Counted from the stretch's first letter, positions 46,125-55,616 are shown. The stretch: 64,000 bases of DNA from Thalassospira sp. HJ (GCF_000948415.1 NZ_JYII01000021.1:124001-188000), one strand, 5' to 3'. Numbers and translations are program-made. Notes: generated by a model from the letters alone, not told the origin.

Positions 46125-47042
46125 TTAAACCGGTACGCCGCGAATAACTGCTACTTCGTGATAGAGCGGCACATTCGGATCCGCATTGATCATTTGTTGG
46201 GCCTTGGTGGCTGAAAGCGGCTGCTTGCCTTCCGGGTCGGCATAGAATTTACAGACCAGCTGCTTTTCAAGCCCGGTACCGCTCAGCGCTTTTTCCAGGG
46301 TCACGAAGAACGAAATATCGGTGCCCGCGTGCTGCAGCACGATTTTCGAGGCGATTTTTTCGGTCTTGTAGCCATTGGCTTCAAAGCACTCACAGATGAT
46401 CTCTGTGCCGATGCGACAGCCGAAATTCATCACCAGTTCGGCCTTGGGCGCATGTTCACGAATACGGCGCATCAAGGCTTCATTGAGCCCCAGCCCAACC
46501 GAGTTATAGGGATACTCGTCAAACAGGCTCCAGGGATAATAATGCGCGATATGGTCTTCGGCCTCGTCGCCAGCCCCTTCGGCAAGCTCGATCGACTGGG
46601 CTTCGCGAAAGGCGGTCAGGCGTTCATCGCCCGGCTCACCTACCTGCGGGATGCAGGCAATCACCACGTCGGTCTTGGCAACCTTTTCACGGGCCTCGTC
46701 GGTATCGACAAGGCTGACGCTGCCATGGACCGGTTCGAAATGTTTGGCATGTTCGGGAGAAAGGCTTTTGATGTTGCGCTCTGCCAGAACGACAAGGCGG
46801 GGATCAAGGTCACTGCCATAAACGCGCTTGGCACCGCAATTTCGCAAGATAAAGGCAACATTGATGCCGGTCCCGACCCCGACTTCATAAACGGTTTTGC
46901 CTTCAAGATTGGCGCGCGAAAGACCTTCCTGAAACGTCTGTGTCCAGGGGTCATCGGGATCAAAGGCAAAGTCGGGTCGTTCGGGATCGTTTTCGTATGG
47001 GCTGGGTGTCTCGCTGCTCTCGTCGGCGGGATCTTCTAACAT
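46125..47042 (-). CDS. Methyltransferase resembling methionine S-methyltransferase (MmtN-like)
   Basis: A 305-residue SAM methyltransferase (start ATG at 47042 after AGGAAG). Its segments follow, in order, the N-terminal domain of plant methionine S-methyltransferase: TFQEGLSRANLEGKTVYEVG, VGTGINVAF, VYGSDLDPR, VIACIPQVGEP, VGLGLNEALMRRI, MNFGCRIGTEIICECFEANG and LQHAGTDISFFVTLEK. It may therefore make S-methyl-L-methionine, the first step of the methylation route to DMSP known for bacterial MmtN. No SMM decarboxylase is visible nearby, so the end product is open. The comparison is from memory, not computed. Confidence 0.68.
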   Translation of the reverse strand: MLEDPADESSETPSPYENDPERPDFAFDPDDPWTQTFQEGLSRANLEGKTVYEVGVGTGINVAFILRNCGAKRVYGSDLDPRLVVLAERNIKSLSPEHAKHFEPVHGSVSLVDTDEAREKVAKTDVVIACIPQVGEPGDERLTAFREAQSIELAEGAGDEAEDHIAHYYPWSLFDEYPYNSVGLGLNEALMRRIREHAPKAELVMNFGCRIGTEIICECFEANGYKTEKIASKIVLQHAGTDISFFVTLEKALSGTGLEKQLVCKFYADPEGKQPLSATKAQQMINADPNVPLYHEVAVIRGVPV

Positions 47043-47328
47043 AATGCTTCCTGTTATTTCGTCTGTCGCATCAGCCGTTCGCGGGACACAAGTGGGCATG
47101 TCAAAAACGCCAAAGGACGTGGCGACAAGGCAACCAGATACTCTGACGTGTCAGACCCGTGTGGCGGGCCACCGTGATCGACACCCCTGTGCCGATGCGC
47201 AGCGCTTTATTTTATTCTCGCCGCGCTCAGCTACGCGACGCGATGCCATAAGCATCATGGGCGGGAATTGCGCCGGCAATGGCATGCCAGCGGTGTGGGC
47301 AGGTCGAAGGGGTGCCCGTCAATCGCGA

Positions 47329-47547
47329 TCAGTTGATGCGGGCAAACTGTTTTGCATCACTTGCCAGCTGCACTTCTTCGGCCAGCTCGCCAAGCGAGTC
47401 CGCCAGACGTTCACAATTGCAGTCTGCACCAACTAGAACATTGAGCGGCGATGCGCTGTCTTCGCGGCCAACCAGTGCCTGCATGATCCGCAGAAGGGTC
47501 GGGGCCGGTGACAAACCGTTGCAATCAATTGTGTTCGATACTTGCAT
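47329..47547 (-). CDS. Small TusA-like protein without the catalytic cysteine
   Basis: A 72-residue protein with an excellent AAGGAGA site 7 bases before the ATG at 47547. The order IDCNGLSPAPTLLRIMQAL then LNVLVGADCNCERLADSLGEL matches TusA/SirA sulfur-relay proteins (strand, CPxP loop, helix, strand), but the CPxP cysteine is serine (SPAP). It is upstream of the MmtN-like gene in the same direction, with 286 bp between. The frame is open to a TTG at 47787, so a 152-residue form cannot be excluded. Confidence 0.6.
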   Translation of the reverse strand: MQVSNTIDCNGLSPAPTLLRIMQALVGREDSASPLNVLVGADCNCERLADSLGELAEEVQLASDAKQFARIN

Positions 47548-48155
47548 GTCGTCTTCTCCTTGTCTGGCAAACAGGAGCTCCGGCACACCGTCGGGACGGT
47601 GATGAATGCCAAAGCATGACGTGTTCCCAATGCCCACAAGCATTTGCGGACAACAGAACAGAAACACTCTCGACCTTTGCGCGATCCCAGCATCAAGCCA
47701 CACATGGGTGGCGTCCTTGGCGTGACAGAAGGCCTTGTTCAGGACCGGCTCTGTCGGCTGGGCGGTCTCAAGGGTCAATTTTGGCAATCAACCCGTTCTG
47801 GTCTTGAATGTCATTTCGCATTGCGACTGTCGCGCATCAGCACAAGTCATTATTTTCAATGCGGTAGGTTGCAAAATCACATCGCGTGATGGGTGCAAAA
47901 CCTTGACCAGAACACACCGGAAAATTCTCCGGATCGACCTTGTTGAATTCAATCGTAGCAGTCGGCGGGTGGGTGTCAAGGAGGGATTTGATTGTCTTTT
48001 GCGCAATTTGATGCGAAGATTAAATTTTAATCACAAATCTTTCCCGTTCCCGTCCCGTGCTCTGGACCGGCTCAAAGGTGGTGCCAAAAATGTAAAAACC
48101 GGCAAGCATTTACCGCGCCTGCGAAGGGCGAAATGCTCTGCTTTGGCGCGATAGC
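47548..48155 (-). other. Long leader region with a sigma70-like promoter
   Basis: No gene is supported between the TusA-like gene and the aldolase gene. On the minus strand a near-consensus promoter is visible: TTGACA at 47979-47974 and TACGAT at 47957-47952, 16 bp apart. It would give an untranslated leader of about 400 bases for the TusA-like and MmtN-like genes. That leader has small inverted repeats such as CCGGA/TCCGG and ATCAC/GTGAT. I do not recognise a riboswitch class. Confidence 0.5.
47952..47979 (-). promoter_or_regulatory. Sigma70-like promoter for the TusA-like/MmtN-like unit
   Basis: TTGACA, a 16-bp spacer and TACGAT on the minus strand, with transcription predicted to start near 47945. 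No other promoter-like match this close to consensus is seen in the region. Confidence 0.6.
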
Positions 48156-48944
48156 CTAATCGCGGAAACCGGGGTCCAGCCGGTCGGCAAGGCGCATTTG
48201 TGCGTCCCACTCAAGTGCCACATCACCATCGTCATAGGCCATCTGGCTGAACTGTTCGGAAACGCGTTTGATCACCGCATCATCGATCTTGCGAAGCGGT
48301 CGGCCCATGGCCAGGGTGGACTCCTGAATCTCGCACGCGCGGTTCAGATAAAACATGTTGGAAAACATCTGCCCGGCGGTTGCGCCCACTGTCAAAAGAC
48401 CATGATTGCGCAGGATCAGCGCGATGTTGGTGCCAAGCGCTTTAACGATTCTCTCGCGTTCTTCAAGATCAAGCGCGATGCCCTCATAATCGTGATAGCC
48501 GATCTGGCCATAATACTGCAGCGCGATCTGATTAAGCGGCATCAGCCCTTCTTCAAGGCACGAAACCGCAAAGCCTGACCGCGTGTGGGTATGCATGACC
48601 CAGGCCGCGTCATGGCGGCCGATATGCACAGCACTATGGATGGTAAAGCCGGCCGGATTCACCCGATAGGGGCTGTCTGCGACCTTGTTGCCATCGACAT
48701 CGATCTTGACCAGCGAGGACGCGGTAATTTCCTCCCACATCAGGCCATAGGGATTGAGCAGAAAGTGGCCCGGCTCGCCCGGCACGCGGGCCGAAATGTG
48801 GGTATAGATCGTATCGGTCATCTTGTAGTGCGCGGCCAGCCGGTAACAGGCGGCCAGCTCAACCCGGCACTGCTTTTCAGCCTCGCTGATATCTGGGTCG
48901 CTCATGACGCTGGTTTGGGCGCCCTTCTGTGTCGCGATATGCAT
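48156..48944 (-). CDS. Class II aldolase/adducin family protein
   Basis: A 262-residue protein; the ATG at 48944 follows AGGAGG. Family motifs are THISARVPGEPGHFLLNP, the zinc-site WVMHTHTRSGFAVS, and LILRNHGLLTVGATAGQ with another metal histidine. Members include fuculose-phosphate aldolase and methylthioribulose-phosphate dehydratase; this longer, adducin-like type is often of unknown substrate. It is divergent from the 2-hydroxyacid dehydrogenase gene. Confidence 0.88.
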   Translation of the reverse strand: MHIATQKGAQTSVMSDPDISEAEKQCRVELAACYRLAAHYKMTDTIYTHISARVPGEPGHFLLNPYGLMWEEITASSLVKIDVDGNKVADSPYRVNPAGFTIHSAVHIGRHDAAWVMHTHTRSGFAVSCLEEGLMPLNQIALQYYGQIGYHDYEGIALDLEERERIVKALGTNIALILRNHGLLTVGATAGQMFSNMFYLNRACEIQESTLAMGRPLRKIDDAVIKRVSEQFSQMAYDDGDVALEWDAQMRLADRLDPGFRD

Positions 48945-49107
48945 CCCGGCCTCCTGTGATCTGATCAAACGGCTTTACTCTTTGATATACACTTGTTTAA
49001 CTGAGGATGAAACCAAAGCGCAAATTTTCTTGTGTCGGCACCCATCTATCGGGTGCGCTGTGCGGGATCAGAAGCGCTGAAAATAACTGTTCAGGGGGCT
49101 TTTACGA

Positions 49108-50064
49108 ATGGCGGCGGCAGAACCAATTTATGGTGTTCTTCTTAGCGATGCGATGGATCTCAAAAGCTATTACGGGCTTGATTTCGGCGATGCGACCCCC
49201 GACGTCCGCCTGCTTAATCCCGATGAAGTCACCAACCCGGATCTGATCCGCTTTGCCGTCTGCTGGCTGCCGGGTCCGGCGGCCTTTGCGCCCTATCTCA
49301 ACATCGAAATGGCGATGTCTGTCGGGGCCGGTGTGGATGCTTTGCTCAAACATCCGGGTTTAAACAAAGACGTCGCAATTTGCCGCGTACGTGACCCCAA
49401 TCAGGCCGATTTGATGGCGGGTTATGCGGTCCACGAAGTCGTGCATGTTGAACGTGGCTTCGCCCGGATGCAGCAAAGTCAGGCCAGCGCAGAATGGGCG
49501 CCACCTGCGATTCGTCCGCCGCACGATCTCAAGGTCGCGGTGCTTGGCCATGGCTCCATGGGGGCCAGTGTTGTCAAGGCGTTGGCGGCCTGTGGCTTTA
49601 GCGTATCGGTCGCCTGTCGCCGCGCGCCGACCGACCCGGTTGAGGGCGTGGACTATTTCACCGGCGACGATTCGGTTTTGAAATCGGTCGTGGGTCAGGA
49701 TGTGGTGATCAACGTTCTGCCACTGACCGCCGAAACCGAAAATATCCTTGATGCCGACCTGTTTGCCAAGCTCGCCAAGGGGGCCTGGCTGATCCAGATC
49801 GGGCGCGGCGAACATCTGGTCGAGGAGGATCTGGTTGCCGCCCTCGATAGCGGACAACTCAGTGGCGCGACGCTTGATGTCTTTCGCACCGAACCCCTGC
49901 CGTCCGATCATCCTTTCTGGTCAGACCCGCGCCTGCGCATCACGCCGCATATCGCCAGTGATACAACACCGCACATCGTTGCCGAGCAGGCCCTGCAATC
50001 GGCGCGCGAGCTGCATGCAGGCAGGCCGCTTAGCCTGGCTATTAGCCGCGGGCAGGGCTACTGA
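49108..50064 (+). CDS. D-2-hydroxyacid dehydrogenase (GhrA-like)
   Basis: A 318-residue glyoxylate/hydroxypyruvate reductase A-type enzyme. The NAD(P) loop is VAVLGHGSMGASVVKALAAC, the catalytic arginine region is LNKDVAICRVRD (substrate domain) plus LIQIGRGEHLVEEDL, and the histidine lies in ITPHIASDT. It would reduce glyoxylate, hydroxypyruvate or a related 2-keto acid. Neighbouring TetR regulator and aminotransferase suggest a small amino-acid or keto-acid catabolic group. Confidence 0.88.
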   Translation: MAAAEPIYGVLLSDAMDLKSYYGLDFGDATPDVRLLNPDEVTNPDLIRFAVCWLPGPAAFAPYLNIEMAMSVGAGVDALLKHPGLNKDVAICRVRDPNQADLMAGYAVHEVVHVERGFARMQQSQASAEWAPPAIRPPHDLKVAVLGHGSMGASVVKALAACGFSVSVACRRAPTDPVEGVDYFTGDDSVLKSVVGQDVVINVLPLTAETENILDADLFAKLAKGAWLIQIGRGEHLVEEDLVAALDSGQLSGATLDVFRTEPLPSDHPFWSDPRLRITPHIASDTTPHIVAEQALQSARELHAGRPLSLAISRGQGY

Positions 50065-50151
50065 GCAGCTTGGTCAGGTTGGGCAAAACCGATTGCAGTC
50101 TTGAAACCCGACTAAAATTAATCAATTGTATAACAGTGTGCGAAGGCAAGG

Positions 50152-50889
50152 GTGTCGGTACACGATCCGCTAGCCATCCGGGAACCGGGAATGAGCCGAA
50201 AAACATTTCAACGCCTGTCGCTTGATGTGCGCCGCCGCAGTTTGATGGAGGCAACGCTGACCTGTGTTGCCCGCCATGGCCTGCACGGGGCATCGGTGCG
50301 TCGGATTACCGAGGAGGCCGGGGTGACCGTCGGTCTGGTGCGCCATTATTTCGGCAGCAAGGATGACATGATCCGCAATGCCTATGCCTATCTGGTCGGC
50401 CAGCTAACCGCACAGGCCAGCGAAAGCGCGCGTGCGGCCGAAGGCACGCCAGAGGCACAATTGGCAAGCTTCCTACGTGCCAACCTGACCCGTCCGAACA
50501 TGGACGAAGAAACCGTGTCGCTTTGGGCGACCTTCATTGGTCGTGTGCGTCATGATCCGGGCTTTGCCGAAATTCACCGTGATGGGTATCGCGAATTTCT
50601 AAGCGTCCTTGAAACCCTGATCGAGCCGGTCCTGATCCATCACGGCTGCCCGTACAGTGTGGCGATTTGCCGCAACCATGCGATTGCGCTCAATGGTCTG
50701 ATTGATGGTCTCTGGATGGAAGGGGCGATCAATTCCGGCCTGTATGCTCAGGATATCCTGCCCGATCTGATCACCGGGGCGGCCGAACGCCTGCTTGAAT
50801 TGCCTGCCGGGGCGCTCTCCGCACCTGATATTGCCCTTCAATCAACCGGCCATCCGATAAACCGCGAACAACAAAGTAAGCCGTCATGA
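50152..50889 (+). CDS. TetR-family regulator, BetI-like
   Basis: A 245-residue repressor. The N-terminal helix-turn-helix reads TCVARHGLHGASVRRITEEAG followed by VTVGLVRHYFGSKDDMIRNA, close to BetI. The C-terminal ligand domain is also of the BetI type (WATFIGRVRHDPGFAEIHR). A start at 50191 (MSRKTFQRLS) is possible and would remove a leader of 13 residues. The stop overlaps the aminotransferase start by ATGA, so it probably controls that gene and possibly the divergent or upstream ones. Confidence 0.88.
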   Translation: MSVHDPLAIREPGMSRKTFQRLSLDVRRRSLMEATLTCVARHGLHGASVRRITEEAGVTVGLVRHYFGSKDDMIRNAYAYLVGQLTAQASESARAAEGTPEAQLASFLRANLTRPNMDEETVSLWATFIGRVRHDPGFAEIHRDGYREFLSVLETLIEPVLIHHGCPYSVAICRNHAIALNGLIDGLWMEGAINSGLYAQDILPDLITGAAERLLELPAGALSAPDIALQSTGHPINREQQSKPS

Positions 50890-52055
50890 GATATGCCAAG
50901 ATTACCGATCGTCTTGCCGAACTGGGCGGGGCGAAATGGGCCGTTCATAACACCGCGCGTGATCGTGAGGCCGAAGGGGCGAAAATCATCGAACTCACGA
51001 TTGGCGAGCCCGATATTCCCGTCGACCCTGCCCTGATTGACGCGTGCGAGGCCTCCATGCGGCGCGGCCGCACCCATTATTCCAATGGCCGGGGCGAGGT
51101 GGGGCTGCTGGGTGCGCTGGTTGAAAAATACAAACCCGCCTGGCCGGAAATTACGCCCGAAAACATCTTGTGTTTCCCGGGTACACAGACCGCGCTTTAT
51201 ACCGTCATGACCGCGCTTGTGGATGCCGGGCAGGGCGTGCTGGTCGGCGATCCCTATTATGCGACCTATGCCGGGGTGATCCGCGCATCCGGGGCAGAAT
51301 TGCAATCCGTTCCGCTGTCGATCGAGCATGGCTTTATCATGCAGCCCGACGATCTGCGCGCGGCCATCACCAGCGAAAGCCGCGTGTTGTTGCTCAACAC
51401 GCCACACAACCCGTCCGGCGCGCTGCTTGATCGCGCAACACTGGTCGAACTTGGCAAGATCGCCATTGAGCATGATCTGTGGATTGTCTGTGACGAAGTC
51501 TATGAGGATCTGGTGTTTGAAGGCGCTTTCGCATCCCCGCTTGAAATCGCAGAGCTGCGCGATCGCACCATCGTCACGTCCTCGATCTCGAAAACCTATG
51601 CCGCCACCGGCTTTCGTAGTGGCTGGGCCGTTGGTCCCGCGGAACTCTGCACCAAGGTTCTGCCGATTTCCGAAACTATCCTGTTTGGCAATCAGCCCTT
51701 CATTGCCGATGCGACCGAGGTCGCCCTTCGCGGCAATTTCGATACCGCCAAACGCATGTGCAAGAGCTACGCCGCCCGCGTGGACATGATCGAAACCGAG
51801 CTTGCCGGCTGCACCGTCCTGAAGCCGGGCAAGGTATCAGGCGGCATGTTCGCGATGATTGATGTCGGTGCCACCGGCATGAATGGCGAAGAATTCGCCT
51901 GGGGGCTTCTCGATGATCAAAATGTCGCGGTCATGCCAGGCGCTTCCTTTGGCGAAAACGCCAAAAACCTGATCCGCGTGGCGCTCACGGTGCCCGACGA
52001 CGAACTCCGCGAAGCCATCAAACGCATCCGGGCCTTCGCCGAAAAATCGGCATAA
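50886..52055 (+). CDS. Class I/II pyridoxal-phosphate aminotransferase
   Basis: A 389-residue fold-type I aminotransferase. PLP-binding lysine lies in SSISKTYAATGFRSGWAVGP, with the asparagine in LNTPHNPSGALLDRA, IVCDEVYEDLVF with the PLP aspartate, and a C-terminal arginine in NLIRVALTVPD that contacts the substrate carboxylate. Substrate is not clear; aspartate- or branched-chain-like activity is possible. Coupled to the BetI-like regulator. Confidence 0.9.
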   Translation: MRYAKITDRLAELGGAKWAVHNTARDREAEGAKIIELTIGEPDIPVDPALIDACEASMRRGRTHYSNGRGEVGLLGALVEKYKPAWPEITPENILCFPGTQTALYTVMTALVDAGQGVLVGDPYYATYAGVIRASGAELQSVPLSIEHGFIMQPDDLRAAITSESRVLLLNTPHNPSGALLDRATLVELGKIAIEHDLWIVCDEVYEDLVFEGAFASPLEIAELRDRTIVTSSISKTYAATGFRSGWAVGPAELCTKVLPISETILFGNQPFIADATEVALRGNFDTAKRMCKSYAARVDMIETELAGCTVLKPGKVSGGMFAMIDVGATGMNGEEFAWGLLDDQNVAVMPGASFGENAKNLIRVALTVPDDELREAIKRIRAFAEKSA

Positions 52056-52078
52056 GGCCCGGTTGTATACGTTTTGGC

Positions 52079-52543
52079 TTACGCCTTGGGCATATCACCC
52101 CGGATGATATAGGCCAGTGCCGCAACCACCTGTTCGGGTTCGCGGGCAACACCATTGGCCGCACCATCGACTTCCTTAAGCGCATGGTCATGCTCGGCGG
52201 GATGGAGCGTAATATAAGGAATGCCAAGGGCGGACGCCTGACCGGCATCAAAGGCCGCATTCCATTGCTTGTATTTCTCGCCAAAGCGGATGACGGCAAG
52301 GTCGGACTCTGCCAGCAAGGTCTTGGTGCGCATGGCATTAAGCTGCGCGCCCTTGCGGTCATGCCAGAACTTGTTTTCTTCCGCGCCAAACACGGCAACG
52401 CCGCAATCATCTGAATCTTCATGCACGGTGATCGGTGCTACCAGCTCGACCGGAAGGCCAGCTTCTGCAGCACCCGCCTCAATGCGCTCGCGCCAATCGC
52501 TGTGAATTTCGCCCGACAAATAAACGGTCCAGACTTTGCTCAT
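52079..52543 (-). CDS. YtoQ family protein
   Basis: A 154-residue soluble protein of the YtoQ family, related to nucleoside 2-deoxyribosyltransferase-like folds. It begins MSKVWTVYLSGEIHSDWRE and contains SDDCGVAVFG and DLAVIRFGEKYKQWNAAFD, where the acidic and tyrosine/tryptophan residues line the nucleotide-type pocket. Function unknown. Confidence 0.9.
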   Translation of the reverse strand: MSKVWTVYLSGEIHSDWRERIEAGAAEAGLPVELVAPITVHEDSDDCGVAVFGAEENKFWHDRKGAQLNAMRTKTLLAESDLAVIRFGEKYKQWNAAFDAGQASALGIPYITLHPAEHDHALKEVDGAANGVAREPEQVVAALAYIIRGDMPKA

Positions 52544-52628
52544 CTTTCTCTCCCTTGGTGGTCGTTATGATGGGGTACGTCAGACCCTAAAACGACAAAA
52601 CCCGTCGCCAAAGGCAACGGGTTTTGAA

Positions 52629-52704
<76 letters not shown>

Positions 52705-52800
52705 ACTTTGTCCGCGACGCAGTCTGACAAGCAGGCTCTGCGGCGCGGCGCATATTTAGAAGGTTCGCCAAATGTTGGCAAGACCCTTTTTCAAAATTTC

Positions 52801-53106
52801 TTAGCGATCGTCGTCGTCTGATTCGACATGCTCATAGACTTCGCCAAGATCATCATCATCTTCGCCAAGATCGGAAGCATCTTCGAGAATATCATCGTCG
52901 ACATCGACATCGGTATCATCGTCAAGATCGTTGACGTCATCGACGTCTTCGTCTTCTTCCGGTGCCGGTTTGGCAACAGCGGATTTCTTGACCTTGGTTA
53001 CCCCGTCAGGCGTTTTGCATTTCGGGCAGACAACCGGGGTCCGGTTCAAGTCGTAATACTTGGTACCACAAGCGAGGCAGTGACGTTTCTTACCGCGTGC
53101 TGACAT
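52801..53106 (-). CDS. FYDLN-type acidic protein (TIGR02300)
   Basis: A 101-residue alphaproteobacterial protein. The N-terminal half is a zinc-ribbon-like domain with two cysteine pairs (CLACGTKYYDLNRTPVVCPKC), which is the FYDLN motif in the form YYDLN. The C-terminal half is almost entirely aspartate and glutamate. Function unknown. Location between tRNA-Ala and aroA is common in the class. Confidence 0.92.
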   Translation of the reverse strand: MSARGKKRHCLACGTKYYDLNRTPVVCPKCKTPDGVTKVKKSAVAKPAPEEDEDVDDVNDLDDDTDVDVDDDILEDASDLGEDDDDLGEVYEHVESDDDDR

Positions 53107-53467
53107 TACGGCAAATCCTCTTAATTACCGTTATCAATTAAGAAAAAGACTGTGTGTCGCAAACGCGCAGCAAGGCTGCGCACAGCGTCTTGTCCGAAAG
53201 GCCCAATTGCCATCTTGTTGACCCCTTGTCAAAAGGAAATTGCGCGTTTTTACCTTTGGTAGGGGGCTGGGTTAAATTTGCCTCACATTGATGCAAATTC
53301 CCATACCGAATTTCGGGTTCGATACTGGTGCCTGCCAACCGCTTGTGCTAGAGCATTGGTCCCCTGATTGAAAGGCCCGCGCGCGCCTGAAAACATGGCC
53401 GCTGCGCAGTGGGTTTTCAATCAGCGATTTTGTTGATGGTAAAACAGTGACTGGCAGGTACGCACCC
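53107..53467. other. Divergent intergenic region upstream of aroA
   Basis: Promoter region for the divergent FYDLN gene and aroA. I see no repeat, RNA or riboswitch in it. Scattered AT-rich tracts (53120-53150, 53225-53300) probably hold the promoters. Confidence 0.4.
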
Positions 53468-54811
53468 ATGAGTTCTTCGCAAACCAAACGCCCGCTTTCC
53501 TCGGCCAAGGCCGGGCCGCTTTCGGGTGATATCCGGGTTCCAGGTGACAAATCCATTTCCCATCGCTCCCTGATGTTTGGTGGTCTGGCAATCGGTACGA
53601 CCAAGGTCACCGGTCTGCTCGAAGGCGAAGACGTTCTGGCAACCGCAGACGCCATGCGCAAGCTGGGTGCAACCGTTACCCGCGATGACGATGGCACCTG
53701 GCATGTGACCGGTGTTGGTGTTGGCGCACTGCGCGAACCCGATAGCGTGATTGACATGGGCAATGCCGGAACCGGTATTCGTTTGATGGCGGGCATCGTT
53801 GCCACCCATCCGATCACGACGTTCTTTACCGGCGATGCGTCGCTCTGCAAACGCCCGATGGGGCGTGTTGCCGATCCGCTTTCCGAATTTGGCGCGCAAT
53901 TCATCACCCGTGATCGTGGTCGTCCGCCGATGGCGGTGATTGGCACCGATGAAGCCAAGCCCGTGACCTATACCCTGCCGATGGCATCTGCCCAGGTGAA
54001 GTCGGCTGTGATGCTGGCGGGGCTGAACACGACGGGTACCACCACGGTGATCGAACCCAAACCGTCGCGCGACCATACCGAACGCATGCTGCGTCACTTT
54101 GGGGTGGATGTTGATGTGAAGGTCAATGACGATGGCGGTCGCACCGTCAGCCTGACCGGCCCGGTCGAAATGAAGGCCGCCGACATTGTCGTTCCGACCG
54201 ATCCAAGCTCGGCCGCCTTCCCGCTGGTTGCGGCCCTGATCAACCCCGACAGCAATGTCACCATTCGTGACGTATGCCTGAACCCGCTGCGCACCGGCCT
54301 GATTACCACCCTTGTTGAAATGGGCGGTGACATCTCGATTACCAACGAGCGCGAAGAAGCGGGCGAAACCATCGGCGATCTGGTGGTGACCGGCAAAAAC
54401 CGGCTCAAGGGCATTGTCGTTCCGGCCGAACGCGCCCCGTCGATGATTGATGAATATCCGGTGCTTGCGGTGGCTGCGGCCTATGCCGAGGGTGAAACCC
54501 GCATGTGCGATCTTGAAGAGCTGCGCGTGAAGGAATCGGATCGCCTGGCGGCGGTGGCAGCCGGCCTTGAAGCCAATGGCGTGATCCACCGGATCGAAGG
54601 CGATGATCTGATTGTCACCGGCGGTGTGGTGCCGGGCGGTGGCATGGTGGAAACCCATCTTGATCATCGTATTGCGATGTCGTTCCTGGTTCTGGGTCTT
54701 GGCGCTGAAAAGCCGGTTGCGGTCGATGATGCCAACCCGATTGCGACAAGCTTCCCGAACTTTGAAACCCTGATGGGGGATATGGGCGCAAAATTCGCCC
54801 TGCATTCCTGA
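53468..54811 (+). CDS. aroA: 3-phosphoshikimate 1-carboxyvinyltransferase AroA (EPSP synthase)
   Basis: Sixth step of the shikimate pathway. The 447-residue protein has SGDIRVPGDKSISHRSLMFG near residue 20, the NAGTGIRLM segment, DASLCKRPMGR, and LRVKESDRLAAVA. The alanine-type LNAGTG and GNAGTGIR region (here GNAGTGI) places it in the class that includes alphaproteobacterial, often glyphosate-tolerant, enzymes, but I cannot assign tolerance. First gene of the aroA-cmk-rpsA region. Confidence 0.97.
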   Translation: MSSSQTKRPLSSAKAGPLSGDIRVPGDKSISHRSLMFGGLAIGTTKVTGLLEGEDVLATADAMRKLGATVTRDDDGTWHVTGVGVGALREPDSVIDMGNAGTGIRLMAGIVATHPITTFFTGDASLCKRPMGRVADPLSEFGAQFITRDRGRPPMAVIGTDEAKPVTYTLPMASAQVKSAVMLAGLNTTGTTTVIEPKPSRDHTERMLRHFGVDVDVKVNDDGGRTVSLTGPVEMKAADIVVPTDPSSAAFPLVAALINPDSNVTIRDVCLNPLRTGLITTLVEMGGDISITNEREEAGETIGDLVVTGKNRLKGIVVPAERAPSMIDEYPVLAVAAAYAEGETRMCDLEELRVKESDRLAAVAAGLEANGVIHRIEGDDLIVTGGVVPGGGMVETHLDHRIAMSFLVLGLGAEKPVAVDDANPIATSFPNFETLMGDMGAKFALHS

Positions 54812-54906
54812 TCGGGCCGACCAATATATAAGTCACTGATGTAAGTCACAGCGACCATTCTGACCGGCACTTATATAAGCAGCATCAATCACAGGGAGTG
54901 ACCCAT

Positions 54907-55551
54907 ATGATCATCGCCATTGATGGGCCGGCCGCGTCCGGCAAGGGGACCTTGGCACGTCGAGTCGCAGAGGCAATGGACTATGCCTATCTTGATACCG
55001 GCCTGCTTTATCGTGCGACCGGTGCGAAAGTTCTGGCCGAAAATGGCGACCCGGCGGATGAAGCCGTCGCGGTGCGCGCGGCAGAAAATCTCAGTGCCGC
55101 CGATCTTGAAGGCGAAGCACTCCGCAGCGAGGAAGTCGGTACGGCCGCCTCAAAAGTTGCAGCGATTCCAAGGGTTCGCGAGGTGTTGCTTGATTTCCAG
55201 CGCACCCTTGCCACCACCCCGCCGGGCGGTAAACGCGGTGCGGTTCTTGATGGCCGTGACATCGGAACCGTGGTCTGCCCGGACGCGCCGATCAAGTTTT
55301 ACCTGACGGCCAGTGTCGAAGAACGTGCAAACCGTCGGTTCAAACAGTTGCAGGATAAAAATCCCGCTGCTATATACGAGCGCGTTCTTAAAGAGCTTGA
55401 AGAACGGGATGCCCGAGACAGTGCTCGCGATGTCGCACCGCTCAAGATGGCAGATGACGCAATCCATATTGATACGGACCGTCTGAATGCCAACGCAGTG
55501 TTCGATGCCGTCATGGCACATATCCATACCCATATGGGTGCGGATGACTGA
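54907..55551 (+). CDS. cmk: Cytidylate kinase Cmk
   Basis: Phosphorylates CMP and dCMP. The 214-residue protein opens MIIAIDGPAASGKGTLARRV with the P-loop and has YLDTGLLYRATG and VLDGRDIGTVV. The ATG at 54907 has GGGAG nine bases away and was chosen over a GTG three codons upstream. Lies 95 bp after aroA. Confidence 0.96.
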   Translation: MIIAIDGPAASGKGTLARRVAEAMDYAYLDTGLLYRATGAKVLAENGDPADEAVAVRAAENLSAADLEGEALRSEEVGTAASKVAAIPRVREVLLDFQRTLATTPPGGKRGAVLDGRDIGTVVCPDAPIKFYLTASVEERANRRFKQLQDKNPAAIYERVLKELEERDARDSARDVAPLKMADDAIHIDTDRLNANAVFDAVMAHIHTHMGADD

Positions 55552-55616
55552 TCAAAAGGCGTTTTAACCGTCAGGCGTTGAACGATCCCGAGGTACCGGT
55601 CACATGGCCTGTCCCT

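Noticed and set aside
47223-47331. Possible TGA read-through or frameshifted continuation after the TusA-like gene
   Set aside because: An in-frame stretch of about 33 codons follows the TGA, but it shows no family pattern and no structure typical of selenocysteine insertion could be argued.
47548-47787. Extension of the TusA-like gene to a 152-residue protein
   Set aside because: The internal ATG has a strong AAGGAGA site and the TusA-like pattern starts there; the extension shows no family pattern.
52570-52595. Lone GTCAGACCCT resembling an element end
   Set aside because: No matching arm, inner stems or core words nearby.
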